NCBI GenBank assembly: GCA_002347085.1
Contig: DDWW01000011.1
Span: 1-12,400, forward strand
DNA from: Desulfobulbaceae bacterium UBA2276
GTDB lineage: Bacteria; Desulfobacterota; Desulfobulbia; Desulfobulbales; Desulfocapsaceae
DNA: 12,400 nt
Direction of reading: 5' to 3'
Positions 6,150 through 12,400 of the stretch are shown piece by piece (within the stretch, counting starts at the first letter, position 1; each line of letters starts with the position of its first letter). The notes below the pieces were generated by a model, which did no database searches, was not told the origin of the DNA, and saw only the letters and a list, made by a program, of their open reading frames with translations. Made by a program: the position numbers and the translations under genes.

Positions 6150-6740
6150 ATGTCAGAATCAACCACATCTCAGGATATTGCCTCTCTGTATCGCTTCCTG
6201 GCTCAATGCATGCAATATCCAGACAAAGAGTGGATGAATGAAGAATTCTTTCAAGTTCTCTATAATCTCCTGGGCACCTTTAGCGCGATTACCGAAGGCA
6301 AAGAGATCAAAGCCGCTCTGGAACAATCCCCCGACTACATCGAAGACCTGCAGATAGAATACACCCGGTTATTTATCAACGGGGTTCCCCATGTGGTTGC
6401 CCCGCCCTATGCCTCGGTCTATATGGATCAATCCATTCAAGGAGCATTTGCCTTGAAGACCCTCAATTTCTACAGGGAGAAGGGGTTTACCATGGAGGGT
6501 ACTGCCGACCTCCCTGATCATCTTGTCCACGAACTTGAATTTCTTTCCCTCCTGACCGAAGAAGAAGATCTGGTTGGAGAGGAGGAATTCCTCAGCAAGC
6601 TATTTCGACCCTGGTACAAACAATTTTGTCCCCGAGTCGCAAAAGAAACCCGCCATCCTTATTACCGGATGGTTGTAACCATAATTGATTCTTTTACAAA
6701 GGAGGAAGAGGAAGATGGCTTTCAACTTAACGAGGCGTAA
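6150..6740 (+). CDS. TorD/DmsD-family molybdoenzyme maturation chaperone
   Basis: This 196-residue all-helical cytosolic protein is the usual size for TorD-like redox enzyme maturation proteins. These bind the Tat leader and apo-form of a molybdopterin enzyme until cofactor insertion. Family signatures are visible: EYTRLFING (70-78), APPYASVYMD (84-93), GAFALKTLNFYREKGF, and PDHLVHELEFLSLL (122-135). Its stop overlaps the start of the catalytic subunit gene by 26 bases, so the partner is almost certainly that enzyme. ATG 6150 is chosen because the family helix begins soon after it; no Shine-Dalgarno is visible upstream, which is unusual next to the strong sites of the two downstream genes. 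Confidence in the family is high; the partner assignment is by context. Confidence 0.9.
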   Translation: MSESTTSQDIASLYRFLAQCMQYPDKEWMNEEFFQVLYNLLGTFSAITEGKEIKAALEQSPDYIEDLQIEYTRLFINGVPHVVAPPYASVYMDQSIQGAFALKTLNFYREKGFTMEGTADLPDHLVHELEFLSLLTEEEDLVGEEEFLSKLFRPWYKQFCPRVAKETRHPYYRMVVTIIDSFTKEEEEDGFQLNEA

Positions 6741-8955
6741 GTTCCTGCAGACGGCATCTCTGGCAGCAGCGGCACTCCCGCTGGCCAAGGTCGTCTCCGC
6801 AGAGACAGGTGTGACCAAGGCGTCCCTGGAACCAAAGGGCACCATGGGCGACACAACTGTCGTCGGCGGATTGTGCGAGATGTGCTTCTGGCGCTGTCAG
6901 TTGGTCGGCAAGGTTCGCGATGGCCAGTTGATGAAACTTGAGGGCAACCCCAAGTCCATTGACAACGGCACATCTATCTGCGCCCGCGGCAACGCCGGCG
7001 TCAAACTGCTCTACGATGTGGACCGCCTGAAATACCCCTTGAAGAACGTGGGTAAGCGCGGCGAGCCTGTGTGGAAACGTATCTCCTGGCAGGAGGCACT
7101 CGACGAGTGCGGCTCCAAGCTCAAGGCCGTTGTTGACCAGCATGGCCCCCAGGGGATCTGCGTATTCCCTCATGGCGCCTCTGCCAAGTACCCAATGCAC
7201 TATTTTGAGCGCACGGTGGGCACCCATAATGTGAGTGAGGCATCATTCTTCCAGTGCCGTGGTATCCGCGACGCCGCTTATGTGGCCACCACCGGCAAGG
7301 CCCCCAATGAAACCGTTGATATGGCCAACTCCAAGGTCATCTTTCTTATCGGCAGTCATCTGGGTGAGAACATCCATGTCTCCCACATTAAAGCCTATAT
7401 GAAAGGCCTGCAGAGCGGCGCCAAACTGGTTGTGGCCGATCCACGCTACTCCGCCGCTGCCGCCAAGTCCGATATCTGGGTCCAGATCAAGCCAGGCACC
7501 GATACCGCCTATCTCTTGGCAATCATGAACTACCTGGTCAAAAACAACAAGTATGACAAGGATTTTGTGGCCAAGCATACCGCCGGTTTTGACAAGTTCT
7601 CTGAGGCTATTGGTGAATGGTCTCTGGACAAGGCCGCCAAAGAGTGCGACATCCCAGCCGCTCAAATAAAAGAAGTCGCCGAGTTGCTTGCCAAAAATGC
7701 CCCGAACGTGGCTATCCATCCCGGTCGTCACGTGTCTTGGTATGGCAATGACTTCCAGCGTGAACGGGCCTTGGCCTGTTTGACCGCCCTCCTTGGCGCC
7801 TACTATGTCAAAGGCGGCTGGTTTGAGCCCAAACCTGCCAAACTGGGTAAGACCAGCTGGGCCCCGCAGGAGCACGGCAATGAGCATAACCTCAACTTTA
7901 ACAAGGACAAACAAGTTTATCCTTTCAGCCCTCCAGGTACTCCAACTGAACTGATCCGTGATTGCGCGATCAGCGGAAAACCCTATGCCATCAAGGGTTG
8001 TGTGGTCTGGGGCCAGAACCCCATGCAGACCATCCCCAACCAGGAGAAGATGAAGGCGGTATTCAACGCCATGGATTTCGTCATGTGCGTCGATGTCATG
8101 CCTACCGATGTTACCATGTGGGCCGATATCCTCCTGCCGGAGTCCTCTTACCTTGAGCGTCACGACGAGATCAAGGCCGGAACCGGCAAGATCAAGGCGG
8201 ATGATCCATTACCAACCCAGTTCATCGCCCCCCGTATGCCCCTGGTAGCTCCTATGTTCGAGCGCAAGGACCAGGTGTATATCACCAATGAGATCGCCAA
8301 GCGCATGGGCCACGAAAAAGATATTCCGGTCCAGACCCTGGAAGAGCTGGTGGACAAGACCCTGGAACCAGCCAAGATCACTTTGGCTTCCGTTAAAGCG
8401 GATGGTGGTATCCACCTCCAGCCTGGCACTTCTCCATACGCCATGCCCGAGGACTTCAAGGTTCAGTTATTCAATGACGAGATCGCCGCTGCCGGTCACC
8501 CCGGCGCCCCGACCTATAAAGCAGTGGAAGGTGTTCCCAAAGGTTATGCCCGCCTGCTTTACGGCCGCGCCCCGGTACACACCTTCAACCGCAGTCAGAA
8601 CAACGTCTGGCTGAATCATGAGATGCCGGACAATCCTGTATGGCTCAATGATGAGGTTGCCGCCAAACTTGGTTTGAAAAATGGCGACACTGTTGGTTTT
8701 ATCAACAGTGAAGGGGTCAAATCCCGCACCACCACCACGGTCAAGGTGACACCAGGTATCAGAAGAGATTCTGTCTATATGTACCATGGCTATGGATCAG
8801 CCAACCCCTTGATGACAGCAGGTGTCGGCAAAGGTGTTGATGACCAGAGCCTCATCACCAAGATTGCCATTGACCCGGAGACCGGCTGTCATGGTATGCG
8901 TAACAACTTTGTTAAACTGACCAAGGATGGCAAAACCCTGGATATTCCAGCCTAA
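6715..8955 (+). CDS. Tat-exported molybdopterin oxidoreductase catalytic subunit, PsrA/PhsA-like
   Basis: This 746-residue protein belongs to the DMSO reductase superfamily and is near the length of polysulfide and thiosulfate reductase catalytic subunits. ATG 6715 follows GGAGG (6701-6705) by nine bases; an upstream in-frame TTG at 6685 would displace the leader. The leader TRRKFLQTASLAAAALPLAK, ending in VSA near residue 29, is a twin-arginine signal, so the enzyme works outside the cytoplasm. Cys54, Cys57, Cys61 and Cys89 (CX2CX3CX27C) bind the proximal [4Fe-4S] cluster. Cys181 in SFFQCRG is the likely molybdenum ligand. The C-terminal part, with HGYGSANPLM and DPETGCHGMR, resembles Psr/Phs proteins. 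Likely substrates are polysulfide, thiosulfate or a related oxyanion; arsenate or selenate reductase cannot be ruled out. It sits between its chaperone and its iron-sulfur partner. Confidence 0.9.
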   Translation: MAFNLTRRKFLQTASLAAAALPLAKVVSAETGVTKASLEPKGTMGDTTVVGGLCEMCFWRCQLVGKVRDGQLMKLEGNPKSIDNGTSICARGNAGVKLLYDVDRLKYPLKNVGKRGEPVWKRISWQEALDECGSKLKAVVDQHGPQGICVFPHGASAKYPMHYFERTVGTHNVSEASFFQCRGIRDAAYVATTGKAPNETVDMANSKVIFLIGSHLGENIHVSHIKAYMKGLQSGAKLVVADPRYSAAAAKSDIWVQIKPGTDTAYLLAIMNYLVKNNKYDKDFVAKHTAGFDKFSEAIGEWSLDKAAKECDIPAAQIKEVAELLAKNAPNVAIHPGRHVSWYGNDFQRERALACLTALLGAYYVKGGWFEPKPAKLGKTSWAPQEHGNEHNLNFNKDKQVYPFSPPGTPTELIRDCAISGKPYAIKGCVVWGQNPMQTIPNQEKMKAVFNAMDFVMCVDVMPTDVTMWADILLPESSYLERHDEIKAGTGKIKADDPLPTQFIAPRMPLVAPMFERKDQVYITNEIAKRMGHEKDIPVQTLEELVDKTLEPAKITLASVKADGGIHLQPGTSPYAMPEDFKVQLFNDEIAAAGHPGAPTYKAVEGVPKGYARLLYGRAPVHTFNRSQNNVWLNHEMPDNPVWLNDEVAAKLGLKNGDTVGFINSEGVKSRTTTTVKVTPGIRRDSVYMYHGYGSANPLMTAGVGKGVDDQSLITKIAIDPETGCHGMRNNFVKLTKDGKTLDIPA

Positions 8956-8991
8956 CCAAAACCTTGAGCCTTTTTCAGGAGGATATTTTCG

Positions 8992-9804
8992 ATGCAATAT
9001 GGAATGATTATTGATCTAGAACGCTGCGTAGGCTGTCATGCCTGCGCCATAGCCTGTAAGGCGGAGTGGGAGGTCCCGGCGGAGTTTGGCCGGAACTGGG
9101 TCCACCGCCTCGGACCGAGCAAAGTGGGTAAAGAGCTTGCCTCCACCTACTATCCCGGTCTGTGTAACCATTGTGCAAAACCACCCTGCGTGGATGCATG
9201 TCCTGCCGATCCAGTAGAGATGACCTTTAAGGATGCCGCAGGGAAGACCATTACCAAATCCGTGGCCGCAACCTGGAAAGATCCCGTCAACGGAACTGTC
9301 CAGATCGACAAAAGCCGCTGTCTTGGCTGTGGAGCCTGTGCTGAGGCCTGTCCTTATGGTGCCCGTTATGTCAACCCTGCCTTGGTGGATGATGTCTCAT
9401 CCGACGGTAAGGCTGATAAATGCACCTACTGCATGCCCCGCGTGGAGGCTGGACTTGTTCCTGCCTGTGTTCAGACCTGTATCACTAATGCCCGTATCTT
9501 TGGCGATCTTGATGATCCCAAATCAGATGTGGCGGCATATGTGAAAAAAGGCGCCAAAGGACTGGAGCCCAAGGGTGGAAACATCGGCCCGAACTCCCGT
9601 TACTATGGCAAGAAGAAAGATATCACCCTTCTCTTCCAGGAATCAACCCCAGCGGCAATTGCCGATCTGGGCAGTATCAAACGCCGCGCGATGATGGCCT
9701 CCATGGTCAAACCCGCGATGCGTAAAGCGAGAGATCTTGGCCTGCTTGGTCTGGCCGGTGCCATTCTCGTGAAAGGACTGACTGACGAGAAAAACGACAA
9801 ATAA
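8992..9804 (+). CDS. Four-cluster [4Fe-4S] electron-transfer subunit, PsrB/PhsB/DmsB type
   Basis: This 270-residue ferredoxin-like beta subunit carries electrons to or from the molybdoenzyme. All sixteen ligands are present in four groups: CVGCHACAIAC (12-22), CNHCAKPPCVDAC (58-70), CLGCGACAEAC (110-120), and CTYC with CVQTC (144-147 and 159-163). There is no signal peptide, as usual for a subunit exported together with its Tat-bearing partner. AGGAGG lies about nine bases before ATG 8992, and the gap to the catalytic gene is 36 bases. The C-terminal tail beyond the last cluster is long (about 100 residues) and ends in a short hydrophobic stretch, LGLLGLAGAILV (249-260), followed by charged residues; this might touch the membrane or a quinone-linked partner. 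No NrfD/PsrC anchor gene follows; a terminator closes the operon. Confidence 0.92.
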   Translation: MQYGMIIDLERCVGCHACAIACKAEWEVPAEFGRNWVHRLGPSKVGKELASTYYPGLCNHCAKPPCVDACPADPVEMTFKDAAGKTITKSVAATWKDPVNGTVQIDKSRCLGCGACAEACPYGARYVNPALVDDVSSDGKADKCTYCMPRVEAGLVPACVQTCITNARIFGDLDDPKSDVAAYVKKGAKGLEPKGGNIGPNSRYYGKKKDITLLFQESTPAAIADLGSIKRRAMMASMVKPAMRKARDLGLLGLAGAILVKGLTDEKNDK

Positions 9805-9844
9805 GACCTTGGTCTGATTTGTCAGCTCCAGTCTGCTGAGCAAC

Positions 9845-9892
9845 AAAAAGGGGGCTGTTCACCGATTTATTGGTGAACAGCCCCCTTTTTTT
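9845..9892. terminator. Strong intrinsic terminator, probably bidirectional
   Basis: A perfect 19-bp stem (9845-9863 with 9872-9890) with an 8-base loop has a G5/C5-rich core, a T-run to 9892 on the plus strand, and a five-A tract on the left that becomes a U-tract on the minus strand. It ends the rightward operon 40 bases after its last stop. It could also stop the leftward two-component operon, whose last gene ends at 9954. Confidence 0.93.
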
Positions 9893-9953
9893 GTGCAATT
9901 ACGAATAAGAAATTACAAATTACGAATTAAAAACCAGGCCACTCCCTGATCAA

Positions 9954-10253
9954 TCAGGAAAAGATAAAGACAAAGCGATCGTCATCAATACTGATCCGCA
10001 AACGGCCATCATGATTCCGGCCATAGACCTCCCAGCCAGGTTCGCCCTTGATCTCACATTGCAGACAATGCGGCGAATGCACCCCTTTCTCCCGATCACA
10101 CCAGGACATCAGGGTGGCATCCTCATTCCCCTGCTCGGCCAGAATTTTGGCTACGGCCTTCGCCCGCTCAAAATCAATCAAAAAACCTGCAAATCGACAC
10201 TCAATCTTTTCCACTTTCTCACCACATTTGCAAAAGAAATGTTCCGCCGGCAC
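9954..10253 (-). CDS. Small cysteine-rich protein downstream of the response regulator
   Basis: This 99-residue protein starts at GTG 10253, just three bases after the regulator's TGA. AGGAAGG is seven to eight bases upstream inside the regulator gene, so the two are translationally coupled. Visible metal-binding candidates are CKC (8-10), Cys19, WCDREKGVHSPHCLQC with Cys52, His59, His62, Cys63 and Cys66, and a C-terminal half rich in beta-type residues (WEVYGRNHDGRLRISIDD). There is no signal peptide or membrane segment. I recognise no family. The cysteine and histidine pattern suggests a zinc- or iron-binding fold. Position suggests a link to the two-component system, as an accessory sensor or adaptor, but this is inference. 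Downstream there is a weak hairpin, and further on the shared terminator. Confidence 0.7.
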   Translation of the reverse strand: MPAEHFFCKCGEKVEKIECRFAGFLIDFERAKAVAKILAEQGNEDATLMSWCDREKGVHSPHCLQCEIKGEPGWEVYGRNHDGRLRISIDDDRFVFIFS

Positions 10254-10256
10254 CTG

Positions 10257-11666
10257 TCAACCTTCCTGCTTTAAACGCCAATTTAGGGCCTGGCGGGTAA
10301 CACCAAGCATCTGCGCGGCAATGGCCTGATTGCCCTGGGCTCGGTTCAAGGCCTCCTGCACCAGTAACCGTCCGGACTCTTTCAAGGTCGGCAGCCGGTC
10401 AAGAACGGCAAAAGCGGTCTTGGTTGGCTGCAATACGGGAGGGAGATCACCCCCGACAGAACCCTTCTGGATATAGGACTTGAACACATCCATACTCAGG
10501 ATATGACTCTGGTGTTTCGATAAGGCATCAAAGACCATGGACTGAAACTCCCGCACGTTCCCCGGATAGGTATAGGTGCCGAGCAGGATCAGCAATTCAG
10601 CAGGATAGGTGGGCTTTTTCTTACCCAGTTTTTTGCCCGCATCTTCAAGAAAAAAGTCAAGCAACAGGGGCAGGTCGTCCAGGCGTTCACGCAAAGGCGG
10701 GATATGCACATGATGGGTCCGCAGCCTGAAAAAAAGATCCCGCCGAAATTTACCAGAATCCTGCAAGGAATCAAGATCCTGATGGGTAGCGAAGATCATC
10801 CTGACGTTGGTGCTGCGGGCGACATCGGAACCAAGAGGGTAATATTCCCGTTCCTGCAACAGACGTAATAACTTTATCTGGGCCCCCGTGCTCAGATCGC
10901 CGATCTCATCCAGAAACAGACTCCCGTCAGCGGCAGTGGCAATCAACCCCTTGCGATTCAGCTCCGCCCCTGAGAACGCCCCTTTCCGATGGCCAAACAG
11001 TGTATCACTGAGCATAGTATCATCAAGGCCTGCAATATTGATAGCCACAAACTCACCGCTCTTATGGCTGAGCCTATGCACAGCCTGGGCAAACAGCTCT
11101 TTGCCCACCCCTGTCTCACCAGTGATCAAGACCGGCTCACAGGTAGTGGCAATGGCCTCAATATACTGAAAGATCGAGTGCATCCCTTTATTATGGGTAA
11201 CAATGGCCGAAAAGGCCTCGGGGTTTTTCAGGGTATCAACAAAAAAATGTTCTTTCAGGGAACTGTTTTCACGCCGAAGCGCACCCAATTCGATGGCCCG
11301 CCTCACCCCGGTAGTCAGTCGATTTTCCTCTGCCACCTTGGTGAAGAAATCATAGGCCCCCAGTTTCATACAGGAGACAGCCGTTTCCACCTGATCAAGT
11401 CCGGTAATAATAAGCACAGGAATTTCAGGGTAATCCTTAACCACCAGGGGCAGCAACTCGTCACCGGCAAGATGGGGCATGGTCAGATCAAGAACCAGGA
11501 CTCCAACCTCTTGTTCCCGTAGCAGATCCATCACCTTTCTTGAATCATTACATGTTATTATATTGGTAATACCTGCCGAATGCAGTGTGAGCCCAAAGCT
11601 GTTGAGCCAGGCATCTTCATCGTCAACTAACAACACCGGCAACAAGGGATAGAGATTTTTTGTCAT
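10257..11666 (-). CDS. NtrC-type sigma-54-dependent response regulator
   Basis: This 469-residue protein has receiver, AAA+ and Fis-type HTH domains in order. The receiver has DD at 15-16, the phospho-acceptor Asp60 (VLDLTMP), Thr88 and Lys110. The AAA+ domain has Walker A GETGVGKE (183-190), a sigma-54 contact loop GAFSGA (229-234), Walker B LFLDEIGD with Asp253-Glu254, and FRRDLFFRL further on. The last 31 residues contain the helix-turn-helix NQAIAAQMLGVTRQALNWRL. ATG 11666 is preferred because AGAGGA lies just before it; ATG 11681 would add five residues. GAFSGA differs from the usual GAFTGA by a conservative T-to-S change, and the ESELFGH that commonly precedes it reads SDTLFGH. It follows the sensor kinase gene by 36 bases. 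Its targets are unknown. Confidence 0.94.
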   Translation of the reverse strand: MTKNLYPLLPVLLVDDEDAWLNSFGLTLHSAGITNIITCNDSRKVMDLLREQEVGVLVLDLTMPHLAGDELLPLVVKDYPEIPVLIITGLDQVETAVSCMKLGAYDFFTKVAEENRLTTGVRRAIELGALRRENSSLKEHFFVDTLKNPEAFSAIVTHNKGMHSIFQYIEAIATTCEPVLITGETGVGKELFAQAVHRLSHKSGEFVAINIAGLDDTMLSDTLFGHRKGAFSGAELNRKGLIATAADGSLFLDEIGDLSTGAQIKLLRLLQEREYYPLGSDVARSTNVRMIFATHQDLDSLQDSGKFRRDLFFRLRTHHVHIPPLRERLDDLPLLLDFFLEDAGKKLGKKKPTYPAELLILLGTYTYPGNVREFQSMVFDALSKHQSHILSMDVFKSYIQKGSVGGDLPPVLQPTKTAFAVLDRLPTLKESGRLLVQEALNRAQGNQAIAAQMLGVTRQALNWRLKQEG

Positions 11667-11702
11667 GATTCCTCTGTTCATCCATCATAAATAGCTTTTT
11701 TA

Positions 11703-12400
11703 TCAAATTTTTCCCGCAGACTCTCCAAGGGCCGGCAGACTGACCACTACCTCCGTCCCCTGGTTCAACACCGAGGCAAAATGGATCATTCCATTATGCT
11801 CCTTAACAATCCCAGCCGAAACCGAGAGGCCCAGGCCAGTCCCCCCCATATTCCTCTTGGTGGTAAAAAAGGGATCAGTCACCTTGTTCAGCACCTCGGA
11901 GGCAATGCCACTCCCCTCATCCGCAACAACCATCTCCACCCCATCAGTCTCCTGATTATAGCGGGTCGCAACAGTAATAGCCCGTCCGCTTTCTCCCAAG
12001 GCCTCGCAACTGTTCTGAATGAGGTTGATGATGATCTGCACCAGACGTTGCCTGTTGCCCCACACCTTAGGCAGATCTTTTCCATAGATGGAGGTAAATT
12101 TTTTGGTGGCCCGATGGATACTATTGCTGGTCAGGCGCACCCCGGACTGCACCACCTCATTGATGTCAACCGGAACCATCTGGCCACTGGTCTCGGCCCG
12201 GGCGTAATCCTTCAGGTCCACGACAATCTGCCTGATCCGGGCCGCACTTTCTTCAAGCTCGACGCAGACCCGCGGTAACTGCTGACGCATCAGGGTATAT
12301 TCAACACCAGCCATCATAAAATCCCCATTTTCGTGATAAAATTCATCAAGAATCGGCTTGACACTTTCCCAGGCCCGGGCCAGAATCGGCAGATTCAACA
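11703..12400 (-). CDS. Sensor histidine kinase, C-terminal part (5' end outside window)
   Basis: The frame stays open to the right edge, so the gene begins beyond it; 231 residues from codon 12398 to TGA 11703-11705 are seen. The segment NLPILARAWESVKPILDEFY, then ESAARIRQIVVDLKDYAR, is the region just after the H-box in HATPase kinases paired with NtrC-like regulators; the phospho-accepting His should be a few residues outside the window. The ATPase domain has the N box NLIQNSCEAL, G1 VADEGSGIA, the F box DPFFTTKR and G2 GGTGLGLSVSAGIVKEHNG. The input domain is not visible, so the signal is unknown. It is the likely cognate kinase of the regulator 36 bases downstream. Confidence 0.93.
   Translation of the reverse strand, partial: LNLPILARAWESVKPILDEFYHENGDFMMAGVEYTLMRQQLPRVCVELEESAARIRQIVVDLKDYARAETSGQMVPVDINEVVQSGVRLTSNSIHRATKKFTSIYGKDLPKVWGNRQRLVQIIINLIQNSCEALGESGRAITVATRYNQETDGVEMVVADEGSGIASEVLNKVTDPFFTTKRNMGGTGLGLSVSAGIVKEHNGMIHFASVLNQGTEVVVSLPALGESAGKI

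Noticed and set aside
6043..6237. 64-codon plus-strand frame in the operon leader
   Set aside because: It has no ribosome binding site and no recognisable product, and it overlaps the torD-like gene out of frame.
6685..6714. TTG start ten codons upstream of the molybdoenzyme ATG
   Set aside because: The strong GGAGG lies between it and ATG 6715, and the Tat motif is correctly placed only from ATG 6715.
7243..8163. 306-codon minus-strand frame
   Set aside because: It is antisense to the molybdoenzyme catalytic gene and has no domains.
9897..9927. Direct repeat AATTACGAAT (9897-9906, 9918-9927)
   Set aside because: Two short A/T-rich copies in a convergent spacer with no regular spacing beyond that; not a CRISPR or iteron array.
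10989..11522. 177-codon plus-strand frame
   Set aside because: It is antisense to the NtrC-type regulator.

Overview
The window looks like bacterial chromosome, with no phage, plasmid or CRISPR content. The gene repertoire suggests an anaerobic, sulfur- or nitrogen-compound-respiring Desulfobacterota, perhaps Desulfobulbales-like: a Psr/Phs-type molybdoenzyme with a TorD chaperone, anaerobic-style cobamide genes, a sigma-54 two-component system, and a dehydratase-ACT-dehydrogenase fusion for prephenate. That placement is inference from gene content and sequence style, since no marker gene is present.

Layout. (1) Positions 1-2458, minus strand: cbiB then cbiA, two steps of adenosylcobamide synthesis; cbiA runs off the left edge. 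A perfect 15-bp inverted repeat lies between them. (2) 2459-2920: a gene-free stretch carrying a roughly 180-bp, MITE-like unit with inverted ends and a long internal hairpin. (3) 2921-4802, plus strand: a 571-residue prephenate dehydratase-like/ACT/prephenate dehydrogenase fusion, followed one base later by a 54-residue single-pass membrane protein. (4) 5038-5688: a cytosolic protein with two zinc ribbons and no known function. (5) 5715-5885: a complete tRNA-His unit with promoter, G-1, encoded CCA and intrinsic terminator. (6) 5987-9892: a three-gene respiratory operon (TorD-like chaperone, Tat-exported molybdopterin catalytic subunit, four-cluster ferredoxin subunit) that ends in a strong terminator. 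Two TGAC-N6-GTCA dyads of the CRP/FNR-HcpR kind lie upstream. No NrfD/PsrC-type membrane subunit follows. (7) 9954-12400, minus strand: a sensor histidine kinase (cut by the right edge), an NtrC-type response regulator and a small cysteine-rich protein, arranged as one operon.

How the genes work together. TorD matures the molybdoenzyme before Tat export. The catalytic subunit takes electrons through the ferredoxin-like subunit, probably from a quinol or cytochrome partner encoded elsewhere. The kinase and regulator converge on this operon, and the shared terminator at 9845-9892 appears usable in both directions. Whether they control the operon cannot be told here, as I see no convincing sigma-54 promoter in the window. 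No single feature is clearly a wholly new system. The best candidates for something undescribed are the two small operon-coupled proteins (4638-4802 and 9954-10253), the unusual prephenate fusion, the two-subunit molybdoenzyme with its paired operators, and the MITE-like repeat.
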